Origin: Paralcaligenes ureilyticus
GTDB lineage: Bacteria; Pseudomonadota; Gammaproteobacteria; Burkholderiales; Burkholderiaceae_B
Reading direction: 5' to 3'
Assembly: GCF_004346225.1 (NCBI RefSeq)
Contig: NZ_SMAJ01000003.1
Span: 124,001 to 188,000, forward strand
Length of the DNA: 64,000 bases
Each line of letters begins with the position of its first letter. Positions within the stretch are counted from its first letter, which is position 1. This document shows, one piece after another, positions 55,072 to 63,498 of the stretch. Below the pieces are notes generated by a model. The model was not told the origin of the DNA, made no database searches, and saw nothing but the letters and a program-made list of their open reading frames with translations. The position numbers and the translations under genes were made by a program.

Positions 55072-56082
55072 ATGAGCAAGTTTTATAAGCTTTTATTGTC
55101 GGTGTCGTTAGCTTTATTTGCGGTGGGAAGTACTCACGCAGAAAGCAAAGAGGTCACGATTGGTTATTTGCCTGTGCTAAACCCATGGGTCATTCCAATG
55201 GTCGATAAAACTTTTGAAAAAGAGACGGGTTATAAGATCAACTGGAAGCAGTTCGATTCGGGGGCGAGTGTCATACTTGGAATGTCCTCGGGTGCGGTCC
55301 AGATCGGCTATGCAGGTTCCAGCCCCAGCGCGGCGGCCATCAGTCGCGGAGTGGATGCATCCGTGGTTTGGATCATGACGACATCGCAGGAGTCTTTAGC
55401 AGTACGGAACGGGTCGGGGATCCTGGCGCCACAGGATCTGATCGGCAAGAAAATAGCGGTGCCGTTTGTATCGACTGCGCATTTTTCGACCATGTTCGCC
55501 CTGCAGCAATTCAGTATCAAACCGACACAGGTGACCTTATTGAATATGCAGCCGCAACAAATTGCGGCTGCCTGGGAGCGGGGCGATATCGATGCCGCGT
55601 TCGTATGGGATCCGGCCTTGACGAAAATATTGGAAAGCGGCAAGGTGTTGATTACGTCTGAAGTGGTCAGTTCCTGGGGCAAGCCCACTTTCGATGGTTT
55701 GTTGGCCAATCAGGGGTTTCTGAAGAATCATCCAGATTTCATGCCCAAGTTTCTTAACGCGATCAGCCAGTCTTACGCTGACTACGAGAAGAATAAAGAT
55801 AAATGGACGGTCAATTCAGAGCCCGTCAAGAAGGTTGCCCACTTTCTTGGCATGAATGCCAAGGATGTGCCGACAGCCATGGCTGGTATGACGTTCCCGA
55901 GCATCGAACAACAAATCAGTTGTCAATGGCTTGGTTGCGGCGAGAAGGGCGGGGTGGCCCGGGCGTTGAAATTCACGTCGGAATTTCTGAAAGAACAGAA
56001 AAACGTCGACAAGGTTTTGCCTGAGTACACCAAGTATGTGGATAGCCAGGATGCCACTCTGGCCGCAGCCAAGGGTAAGTGA
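55072..56082 (+). CDS. TauA-like substrate-binding protein without its transporter
   Basis: 336-residue periplasmic protein similar to taurine-binding TauA. The signal peptide ends GSTHAES. Shared segments are FDSGASVILGMSSGAVQIGYAGSSP, LIGKKIAVPFVSTAHFSTMFAL and IAAAWERGDIDAAFVWDPAL. GGAGG precedes the ATG. No TauB or TauC gene is adjacent: upstream is the flavin oxidase, downstream an SDR seven bases away. It must use a permease/ATPase encoded elsewhere. The ligand could be taurine or another sulfonate or amine. Confidence 0.85.
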   Translation: MSKFYKLLLSVSLALFAVGSTHAESKEVTIGYLPVLNPWVIPMVDKTFEKETGYKINWKQFDSGASVILGMSSGAVQIGYAGSSPSAAAISRGVDASVVWIMTTSQESLAVRNGSGILAPQDLIGKKIAVPFVSTAHFSTMFALQQFSIKPTQVTLLNMQPQQIAAAWERGDIDAAFVWDPALTKILESGKVLITSEVVSSWGKPTFDGLLANQGFLKNHPDFMPKFLNAISQSYADYEKNKDKWTVNSEPVKKVAHFLGMNAKDVPTAMAGMTFPSIEQQISCQWLGCGEKGGVARALKFTSEFLKEQKNVDKVLPEYTKYVDSQDATLAAAKGK

Positions 56083-56088
56083 GGTCTT

Positions 56089-56901
56089 ATGGATACGGGT
56101 ATGCGGGGAGCTGTTGCATTGATAACAGGGGCATCCGGTGATATAGGTGCGGAAATTGCGCGCTTCCTTGCGGCGGAGGGGGTACATCTGGCCCTGCATT
56201 GCCACCGCAATATCGATGCCGCTTTGGCCCTGCAAGCAGAACCCGTTGTGGCGCAAGTCAGGTCTGTTGTGGTGCAGGCGGATCTGACTGAGGAAGGTCA
56301 GGTAGAGCGCATGTGGAATAAAGCCCAGAGCGAACTGGGGCCCATAAAGATATTGATCGCCAATGCAGGTATTTATCGGGCCGAGCGCATACCCATAAAA
56401 AACATGTCCCTGGCCCAATGGAATGACACACTGCAAACGAATCTGACGGCCTTTTTTCTGTGCTTTCGCGAGTTTTTCAAATCCATTGAGCAACACAAGC
56501 TAATCGACCCGTCAGCCGTCATGGTCGGCTCTATGTCGGGTGTTTGGGGTGACATGGGTCATTGTGACTACGCCGCCTCCAAGGCGGCCATCACGAGCGG
56601 CCTGCTGCCAACGCTCAAGGATGAGTTGGTCAAGATTGCGCCGCAAGGCAGGATCAATGCCGTAGCGCCAGGTTTTATCGACACCCAAATGATTGCCGGG
56701 GTAAAACAGGACAAGGCCCAAATGCGGCGCGTGTTGCAAACGGCGTCTTTGCGACGTGTCGGCACGGTGCAAGATGTGGCCGGGCTAGTGACTTTTTTGG
56801 CGTCCAACAGGCTTTCAGCGCATATGACCGGCGAAATCGTCAGGCTCAAAGGCGGCAAAGAAGGCCGCATCCTGTTTGATGAGGATGAAATCGAACTTTA
56901 G
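56089..56901 (+). CDS. SDR family oxidoreductase (FabG-like)
   Basis: 270-residue short-chain dehydrogenase. TGASGDIG (13-20), NAG (92-94), Ser148, Tyr161 and Lys165 (YAASK) are all present. It starts seven bases after the TauA-like gene, so they share a transcript. The C-terminus ends LKGGKEGRILFDEDEIEL, not the usual DGG form, which may indicate a special substrate. Role probably in the same degradation pathway. Confidence 0.84.
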   Translation: MDTGMRGAVALITGASGDIGAEIARFLAAEGVHLALHCHRNIDAALALQAEPVVAQVRSVVVQADLTEEGQVERMWNKAQSELGPIKILIANAGIYRAERIPIKNMSLAQWNDTLQTNLTAFFLCFREFFKSIEQHKLIDPSAVMVGSMSGVWGDMGHCDYAASKAAITSGLLPTLKDELVKIAPQGRINAVAPGFIDTQMIAGVKQDKAQMRRVLQTASLRRVGTVQDVAGLVTFLASNRLSAHMTGEIVRLKGGKEGRILFDEDEIEL

Positions 56902-57014
56902 GCAGGAACTGAATTCCGGCTCGACTCGAGCTGTGTTCATGACGGTTAGTCATTATTAAACGCGATTATTTCTATCGCTGTACCTGATTCGAATTATTTT
57001 TAACGGAGGCATCT

Positions 57015-58454
57015 ATGTCATCGAATTACCAGAACTATATCAATGGCGAGTTTGTGGCCCAGTCGGCCGATTCCTCGATCAAGGTGTATAACCCCGCCAA
57101 CGGGGAGTTGCTGGCGACCGTTCCAGAAACAGATTCTTCGGTTGTGGACGTTGCCGTTCAGGCTGCCAAGAAAGCACAGCCTTTGTGGGCAAAAAAAACG
57201 GCTATTCAACGAGCGTCGTATTTGCGGAAAATATCGGCCAAGGTTCGGGAGCATCGTGAACGGCTTGCTCATATCATTACATCCGAACAAGGCAAAACCC
57301 TGGGCCTGGCTCAAGTCGAAGTTGACTTCACAGCGGACTATATCGATTATATGGCCGAGTGGGCGCGCCGGATCGAGGGCGAAGTCATTACCAGCGATCG
57401 GGAAGGCGAGAGCATATTTCTGTTGCGTAAGCCCATCGGCGTGGTGGCTGGCATTTTGCCGTGGAATTTTCCTTTCTTCCTGATAGCAAGAAAACTCGCG
57501 CCTGCCCTGGTGGCTGGCAACACCATCGTCATCAAGCCCAGCGAAGAAACGCCTATTAACGCCTTCGAATTCGCCAAGCTTGTTGCCCAGACTGACTTGC
57601 CCGCGGGAGTGTTCAATCTGGTGAGCGGCAAAGGTGCTACGACGGGAGCCAGCTTGTCCGGGCACCCAGCCGTAAATCTGATCAGCTTTACCGGCAGCGT
57701 GAAAACCGGCAGTGCCATCATGCAGGCCGCCGCCAAGAACCTGACCCGGGTCAATCTGGAGCTGGGCGGCAAGGCGCCGGCGATCGTCCTGGCCGATGCC
57801 GACCTGGACCTGGCCGCAAAGGCGATCGTTGATTCGCGCATCATCAACAGTGGACAGGTATGCAATTGCGCAGAGCGGGTGTATGTGGAGCGCCCGGTGG
57901 CCGAAGTTTTTTCGGCCAAGGTTATTGCCTTGATGCAAGCCGTCAAGATCGGTGATCCCCTGGAAGATAGCAGCAACGAGCTTGGGCCTTTGATCAATCA
58001 GGCCGGTTTGATCAAGGTGAAAGGCATGGTCGAAAACGCGCGAAATGCGGGCGCTCGCGTGGCTCTGGGCGGCAGTGTGGTCGATACCAAGGCAGGCTGC
58101 TATTTTGAGCCCACCGTTCTGACCGAGTGCCGGCATGATATGGAAATCATGCAAAAGGAAATTTTTGGCCCTGTTTTGCCGATTCAGGTCGTGGACAGCC
58201 TGGATGAAGCAATCGGCTATGCGAACGATTCCGAATATGGCCTCACTTCGTCGATTTATACGGCCAGTCTGAGTAGTGCGATGCGCGCCTGCCACGCTCT
58301 GGAGTTTGGCGAAACCTATGTGAACCGCGAAAATTTCGAGGCCATGCAGGGGTTTCATGCTGGCCGGCGCAAGTCAGGTATCGGCGGCGCGGATGGCAAG
58401 CATGGTCTCTATGAGTATATGGAGACGCATGTGGTGTACATGCAGCACGGGTAA
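57015..58454 (+). CDS. aldA: NAD-dependent aldehyde dehydrogenase, AldA type
   Basis: 479 residues, exactly the length of E. coli AldA (lactaldehyde/glycolaldehyde dehydrogenase), and alike along the chain: VDFTADYIDYMAEWARR, LPWNFPFFLIARK, INSGQVCNCAERVYV and YVNRENFEAMQGFHAG. The nucleophile is Cys283 in GQVC and the base Glu249 (LELGG). It oxidises small hydroxy- or other aldehydes to acids with NAD+. AACGGAGG precedes the ATG. In this cluster it would handle the aldehyde made by a flavin oxidase. Confidence 0.9.
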   Translation: MSSNYQNYINGEFVAQSADSSIKVYNPANGELLATVPETDSSVVDVAVQAAKKAQPLWAKKTAIQRASYLRKISAKVREHRERLAHIITSEQGKTLGLAQVEVDFTADYIDYMAEWARRIEGEVITSDREGESIFLLRKPIGVVAGILPWNFPFFLIARKLAPALVAGNTIVIKPSEETPINAFEFAKLVAQTDLPAGVFNLVSGKGATTGASLSGHPAVNLISFTGSVKTGSAIMQAAAKNLTRVNLELGGKAPAIVLADADLDLAAKAIVDSRIINSGQVCNCAERVYVERPVAEVFSAKVIALMQAVKIGDPLEDSSNELGPLINQAGLIKVKGMVENARNAGARVALGGSVVDTKAGCYFEPTVLTECRHDMEIMQKEIFGPVLPIQVVDSLDEAIGYANDSEYGLTSSIYTASLSSAMRACHALEFGETYVNRENFEAMQGFHAGRRKSGIGGADGKHGLYEYMETHVVYMQHG

Positions 58455-58596
58455 GGGTCGGTTTGAGGAGGTGGCGAGGGGGGCAAAGCCCTTGCCCCCG
58501 CTTCTCGATGGCGGCGCGGCGCAACCATGAATAGCTTAGCGGGAATAGACATAGGTCGCGCCGCAATGAGGCTTGCGCAGACCCAGGTTGATGCCT

Positions 58597-59892
58597 TCAC
58601 GCTTCCTCGCGCATCTTCCTTTTTAATTTCGAAAAATTATAATTGACGGCCAGGCTGCGTATGGGTTCGGGCGGTATCCATAGGGGTTTGGAGTATCGCT
58701 CGGTGTCGGCCAGCAGACGGCTGCCTACACCGGCTATTTCTTCAGCCAACAGCTTGCCCAGAGCCGTCATTTTCAGGATGCCGGAGGCGTTGCAGGCAGA
58801 CAAGGCATAAATGTTCTCGGACATCTTGCCGAAAATCGGCACCCCGTTACGCGTCATGCTAAGCGCGCCGCCCCAGGTATATTCAAACTGGTGGCTTTTC
58901 ATTTGGGGATATTTTTTTGCGTACTGATCGCGCAAAGCAGCATTGATGTCGCCGGGAACCAGCTCCTTCTTATAGGAGAACCCGGCTCTGAACAGGAAGC
59001 GCCGCGAGTTCAGTTTCCGAGTTGTGGCCCCTAGTCTTTCAGCGGGCGTCGCTCCCCAGTCTGAGGCTTGCCCCAATTTGTCCAATTCTTCGGCGGGAAG
59101 CTCCGGTGTCATGCCGGCATAGGTGTAGACGGTAATTTGCCGGTACTTGCCATAGCCGAAAAAAGGCAGCGTGACGTTGTTGCAGAAGATGACGGTGTCG
59201 GCCTGGATTTGATTTTGCCCGACGCTCAATGTGTGCGGAGCCCCCCGGTCAAGCCGGTCGACGGGGGAGCCGGTGTAAAGCTTGACTTGCGCGGGGAGGG
59301 TGGCCAGCAGGCCGTGTATGAGTTCGGCGGGCTGGATAAGCACACAGTTGGGAAACCACACGGCATTGGTGCACTGCGCAGCGCCCAGCTCGGTGCGAAT
59401 ATCGTCGCTGGAAAGCTGGCGATAGGGCATGCCCTTTGCATCCAGCTTGGCCAGCAAGGCATCGAGCTCTTTGGCGCCCAGTGCCGTCGTGGACGTTTTA
59501 TAGTGTCCGATGTCGCGCCAGTCGCAGCGAATGTGGTGGCTCGACACGATATGTTCCAGCCACTCCCGGCCTGCTTGCAGAATATCGGTGTGCCAGTCGC
59601 TTTCCGGCCCGGCGCCCCTGACATCTATTTTGGCATCGGCCCGATCCAGCATGAACCCCGAGCTTCTGCCCGCTGAGCCTTCTGCCGCGGAGAGGGCGTC
59701 CAGCAAGACGATTTCGTCGTCCGGGTAGAGTTCGCATAGCCGTCTTGCGACGGCAGCTCCTGCAAAGCCGGCTCCGACTATGGCGAATTTAATGCGCAGG
59801 TTGCCGCTTAATTTCTTTTCGTGGCAGCGGCCGCTGGCTTTCGCTATTTGATTCCATCCACTGGCCGTGGCGTATGGTGTGTAGGCTTGCAT
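58597..59892 (-). CDS. FAD-dependent oxidoreductase, DAO family (second copy)
   Basis: 431-residue flavoprotein with the motif IKFAIVGAGFAGAAVARRLC at about residues 34-53, followed by SAAEGSAGRSSGFMLDR, and a C-terminal GGALSMTRNGVPIFGKMSEN block. It belongs to the same broad family as the oxidase at 53756 but is clearly a different branch. The first 33 residues look unstructured; the true start may be later. It is convergent with aldA and 26 bases after the dehydrogenase gene on the same strand. Substrate unknown. Confidence 0.8.
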   Translation of the reverse strand: MQAYTPYATASGWNQIAKASGRCHEKKLSGNLRIKFAIVGAGFAGAAVARRLCELYPDDEIVLLDALSAAEGSAGRSSGFMLDRADAKIDVRGAGPESDWHTDILQAGREWLEHIVSSHHIRCDWRDIGHYKTSTTALGAKELDALLAKLDAKGMPYRQLSSDDIRTELGAAQCTNAVWFPNCVLIQPAELIHGLLATLPAQVKLYTGSPVDRLDRGAPHTLSVGQNQIQADTVIFCNNVTLPFFGYGKYRQITVYTYAGMTPELPAEELDKLGQASDWGATPAERLGATTRKLNSRRFLFRAGFSYKKELVPGDINAALRDQYAKKYPQMKSHQFEYTWGGALSMTRNGVPIFGKMSENIYALSACNASGILKMTALGKLLAEEIAGVGSRLLADTERYSKPLWIPPEPIRSLAVNYNFSKLKRKMREEA

Positions 59893-59917
59893 CGAGGCTT
59901 TCCCATGGAGTGGGCAA

Positions 59918-60835
59918 TTAATGTTTGTTTATTGCCTGGGCCAAGGTGTCGAATCCTTGAGACAACAGGCGCGCCATGGCTTCGTGGCTGTTAAAAGCGG
60001 CATGGGCAGTGAGGGTTACGTTGTCAAGCCTGGTCAATTCATGGTTGGGCGGCAAGGGTTCTTGTGTGAAAACGTCCAGCGCTGCATGCCGGATTTTTTT
60101 GTTTTTCAAAACCTCGATGAGTGCCGGCTCGTCAATGAGCGCACCGCGCCCGACGTTGACCAAAATGGCCTCTTTTTTCAGCATGGCCAATTGTTTCTTT
60201 CCGATTATGCCGCGAGTGGCGTCGTTGAGAGTCAGATGCAGCGAGACGACATCTGAAGAAATCAAAAGCTCATCGAACGCCACTTGTTTGCAGGGCAGGC
60301 CTTCGGCGATAGGGCTGCGGTTCCAGGCGACAACGTCCATGCCGAACGCGTGGGCGATTTTAATGAGCTCGGCTCCCACGCCGCCCGCACCGACAACGCC
60401 CAGGCGTTTTCCCGACAGTTCCATGCCTACCGGGGTGGCCCATTTGCCCTGTCGTATTTCGCGATCCATGCTGGCAATATTGCGCGATGCGCTCAGGATT
60501 AGCGCAAGCGCGTGTTCCGCATTGGTCCGGTTACCGTATCCACGCACAGTCAGAACGTTGATGCCGCATTTTTCGGCGGCAGCCAGGTCGATATAGCTCG
60601 ATGCGCCGGTGCCTAGAAAGACGATGGTTTTGAGCGCACTGCACCGGCCCAGCAGGCCGGCATCCATGACGGTATGCCCATTGACGATGGCGGTGGCCCC
60701 GTCTAATAGAGAATGTAGGGCGTTCTCGTCGGGGTCGCCCACGTTCAATACCAACCCGGGTATCCTGTCGAGCAGGGAATGTTCTTTGATGATGGAATGC
60801 CCATATTCCGTGCAGTCGATGTACACCGTTTTCAT
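59918..60835 (-). CDS. D-2-hydroxyacid dehydrogenase (NAD-binding)
   Basis: 305-residue dehydrogenase of the D-isomer 2-hydroxyacid family, interconverting 2-hydroxy acids and 2-keto acids. The cofactor motif is LGVVGAGGVGAELIKIAHAF; catalytic Arg is in LVNVGRGALIDE (and VRGYGNRTNAEHALAL), catalytic His in LTAHAAFNS with Glu in TQEPLP. Slightly shorter than usual (310-330) but complete. Probably co-transcribed with the second flavin oxidase and the GntR regulator. Confidence 0.87.
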   Translation of the reverse strand: MKTVYIDCTEYGHSIIKEHSLLDRIPGLVLNVGDPDENALHSLLDGATAIVNGHTVMDAGLLGRCSALKTIVFLGTGASSYIDLAAAEKCGINVLTVRGYGNRTNAEHALALILSASRNIASMDREIRQGKWATPVGMELSGKRLGVVGAGGVGAELIKIAHAFGMDVVAWNRSPIAEGLPCKQVAFDELLISSDVVSLHLTLNDATRGIIGKKQLAMLKKEAILVNVGRGALIDEPALIEVLKNKKIRHAALDVFTQEPLPPNHELTRLDNVTLTAHAAFNSHEAMARLLSQGFDTLAQAINKH

Positions 60836-60859
60836 GTGCTGCCTTTTATACGATGGTTT

Positions 60860-61570
60860 TTAGATGGCTGAAGCGGAAGGCCCCCGAGGCTCTTGTTTGA
60901 GCCCCCGGTGCAGCCTTACGACGCTGTTGAGGTGGTAGCGCATTTCGGCATCCGCCACGGCTATGTCGCGGCGGCCTAGCGCATTCAATATGCGTTCGTG
61001 TTCGGCAATGACCCCGTTAAACCAATTTGGCGTTGTTTTTGCGTCGCGCCTGCGTACCAGCTTGGCCTTGTCGTGTACCGCAGAAAGCTGCTCAAGCAGC
61101 AGGGGGTTGTTGGTGGTCGCGGCAATCGTTAGATGAAATTCGGTATCGAAATTCGCGAAAGCCGTCAGATCTTTGGCTGACAAGGCTTGAGATTGATTTT
61201 CAATGATTGCGTAAAGCTTCTCTATGGACGCATCGCCTGCCCGTTCTATAAATAGACGCACGGCCATTCGCTCGAGTGCTTCTCGCACTTCGTACAGGTC
61301 TTGAATTTCTTTGGTCGACATTTCTATGACTTGATAGAAACGGCCGCTGCGCCTGATCAGGCTTTCGTTCAGCAAATGCCGCAGCGCCTCCCTGACCGGC
61401 GTGCGGCTGACATTGAATTGCTCTCCAAGCTCGGACTCTTGCAAGAGAGTGGCGGGCAGTATCTTTTGCGCAAGAATGTCGGCCTTAAGGTGCTCGTAGA
61501 CCCGGTTGCCTAACGGAACCGTTTCCGGATGCTGGAACTCAGTGCTCAGGGTTTGGTTCTCGTTCAGCAT
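60860..61570 (-). CDS. GntR family regulator, FCD subgroup
   Basis: 236-residue repressor: a winged helix (LGEQFNVSRTPVREALRHLLNESLIRRSG) followed by an all-helical FCD domain with metal/ligand residues (DTEFHLTI, EHERILNALGRRD, HLNSV). The FCD group senses small acids. It is divergent from the binding-protein gene at 61795 and lies upstream of the dehydrogenase and oxidase, so it may control both sides through the GTATAC-rich gap. Confidence 0.9.
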   Translation of the reverse strand: MLNENQTLSTEFQHPETVPLGNRVYEHLKADILAQKILPATLLQESELGEQFNVSRTPVREALRHLLNESLIRRSGRFYQVIEMSTKEIQDLYEVREALERMAVRLFIERAGDASIEKLYAIIENQSQALSAKDLTAFANFDTEFHLTIAATTNNPLLLEQLSAVHDKAKLVRRRDAKTTPNWFNGVIAEHERILNALGRRDIAVADAEMRYHLNSVVRLHRGLKQEPRGPSASAI

Positions 61571-61631
61571 AAGGCTTCCTTTGTCGTGGCCATGTTTGGC
61601 CGTTTAACGGTAACCTTGTTGGTGAGGTTCC

Positions 61632-61740
61632 GTATACGTAATTCTTTTTGGGTATACTCAAATTATAAAATAAGCCAAATAAATTACAATATTAGGGGAT
61701 AACCCTATTGAATTAATCTTTATTGGATAATAAAGTATAC
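61632..61740. promoter_or_regulatory. Cluster of GTATAC sites, probable GntR operators
   Basis: The palindrome GTATAC occurs at 61632-61637, 61652-61657 and 61735-61740 in a 224-base AT-rich gap between the divergent GntR gene and the importer gene. The first two are 20 bases apart, two helical turns. FCD-type GntR proteins often bind TNGTATACNA-like sites. A further dyad, TAGGG and CCCTA (61693-61707), lies between. Confidence 0.55.
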
Positions 61741-61794
61741 CGAACGTAAGGTGTAGAAGTGGTTATCAAAGCCCATCATGTCAAAGGAGGCGCT

Positions 61795-63411
61795 ATGGCG
61801 TCCGAAAAAGATAGCAAGCGGGATAAGGAAAATATTGACCTCGTGCCGGCAGCAGGCAGGCCGATAAACCGGCGTCAATTCGGCGGGTTGCTGCTGGGCG
61901 CTGGCGCATCCTTGGCTGGGTGGGGCGTTTTTCAAACGGCTTATGCCGCGACGACAGCCGCGGGCGGTCCGAAAAAAGGGGGCCGGGTACGCATAGCCCT
62001 GAATTCCCAAGGGGCGAACGATACCTTTGACGGCGCACGCGCGCTCAACCCCGGCGACTTTATCCGATGTGCCAGCATATTTAGTTATTTGACTCGCATG
62101 GATGTCGACGGCAAGGCCCTGCCAGAGGTGGCCGAGTCATTTGAAAGTAGTGCCAACGGCAAGGAATGGATATTCAAGATTGCCAAAGGAATCGTTTATT
62201 CCGATGGCTCACCGTTGAAAATGGAAGATATCGTGTTCTCCATTTTGCGCCATCAGGACAAACAGGTCGTGTCCAGCGCCAAGCAACTGGTGGCGAATAT
62301 CAAGGCAGTCAGGATAGACGGGCCGCAGACAGTTGTGGTTGAGCTGCAGGAGCCCGACGCCGATATTCCCGTAACGCTAAGCACCAGTCCTTTTACGATT
62401 GTCAAAAGCGGTACCTATGATTTTTCAAAGCCCATCGGCACGGGGCCTTTCGTCGTCAAGGAATTCACTGCGGGTGTGCGAACCATTTGTGTGCGCAATG
62501 ACAAATACTGGAAGTCCGGCCAGCCCTATATCGACGAATTCGAAATGTTCCCTATCGTCGATCAGGTGGCTCGAGCCAATGCCCTGTTGTCGGGCGATGT
62601 GCAGATGGCCATTGATATTCGAGGCCCCAGCATTGCCCAGTTGAAGGGCTCGGCGACCGCCCAGCCGTTTATCACCAAGGCCCCGCGTTATACCGCCATA
62701 CAGGGCGCAGTCAATATGGCTCCGGCGAATAATCCCAATTTAGGCCTTGCCCTGAGTTATTTGATAGACCGTGAGCGCGTGTTGCGCACCTCGTTGCTGG
62801 GCAACGGTGTGATTGCCAACGACTTCCCGATTATCAGCGGCTCCCCCTATTGCAATACGGCGCTGGAACAACGCAAGGCGGATCCGGATAAAGCCAAATT
62901 CTATTTGGCAAAAAGCGGGGTGGGAAACAACCGGGTGCCACTGCATGTCAGCGATGCGTCGGCCTTCAGTGTGGATATTGGGCAGATCTTGCAGCGCGAG
63001 GCGACCAATATAGGCTTGAACCTGGATTTGAAAAAAGAGCCGGCCGATAGTTACTGGTCTGCCATCGTCGGGAAACGGCCATTTTTTGCCACTACGTTCA
63101 ATCCGCGCCCCACGTACAACATATTGTTGAATTTGACCTGGAAGACCGGCGCTCCATGGAATTTTTCCCATTACAGTAATCCGGCGCTCGATTCGCTGAT
63201 CGATCAGGCTCGCGCCACGGTCGACGAGCCCAAGCGTATCGCGATATATCACGAAATCGACGCGATTTTGCATAATTCGGGCGCTTTGGTATTGCCGGCA
63301 TTCATTAATTTTGTCGATGGCCTTTCGAATCGCGTCAAGGGCTTGAAGCCCATTCCGATTGCGCCCATGGGAGGGTGTTTCTTTACCGATCAAATCTGGC
63401 TGGATAGCTAA
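61795..63411 (+). CDS. Peptide/nickel-type ABC binding protein (SBP family 5)
   Basis: 538-residue binding protein of the DppA/OppA type. The N-terminus is long and charged, then a twin-arginine signal (NRRQFGGLLLGAGASLAGWG) with cleavage near AYAA. Typical parts are LPEVAESFES, GTGPFVVKEF and NPALDSLIDQA. AAAGGAGG four bases before ATG 61795 decides the start over an upstream ATG. Next comes the matching permease. In this setting the ligand may be an opine, amino-acid derivative or similar compound rather than a plain dipeptide; this is inference. Confidence 0.88.
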   Translation: MASEKDSKRDKENIDLVPAAGRPINRRQFGGLLLGAGASLAGWGVFQTAYAATTAAGGPKKGGRVRIALNSQGANDTFDGARALNPGDFIRCASIFSYLTRMDVDGKALPEVAESFESSANGKEWIFKIAKGIVYSDGSPLKMEDIVFSILRHQDKQVVSSAKQLVANIKAVRIDGPQTVVVELQEPDADIPVTLSTSPFTIVKSGTYDFSKPIGTGPFVVKEFTAGVRTICVRNDKYWKSGQPYIDEFEMFPIVDQVARANALLSGDVQMAIDIRGPSIAQLKGSATAQPFITKAPRYTAIQGAVNMAPANNPNLGLALSYLIDRERVLRTSLLGNGVIANDFPIISGSPYCNTALEQRKADPDKAKFYLAKSGVGNNRVPLHVSDASAFSVDIGQILQREATNIGLNLDLKKEPADSYWSAIVGKRPFFATTFNPRPTYNILLNLTWKTGAPWNFSHYSNPALDSLIDQARATVDEPKRIAIYHEIDAILHNSGALVLPAFINFVDGLSNRVKGLKPIPIAPMGGCFFTDQIWLDS

Positions 63412-63498
63412 GAGTAGCGGGCAGGCGGCCAGCCAGGTGGGCATCGCCCGCCCCGCGTGGCCTGGCTGCCGGCAGCGTATACGAATTAGGAATCGTGG

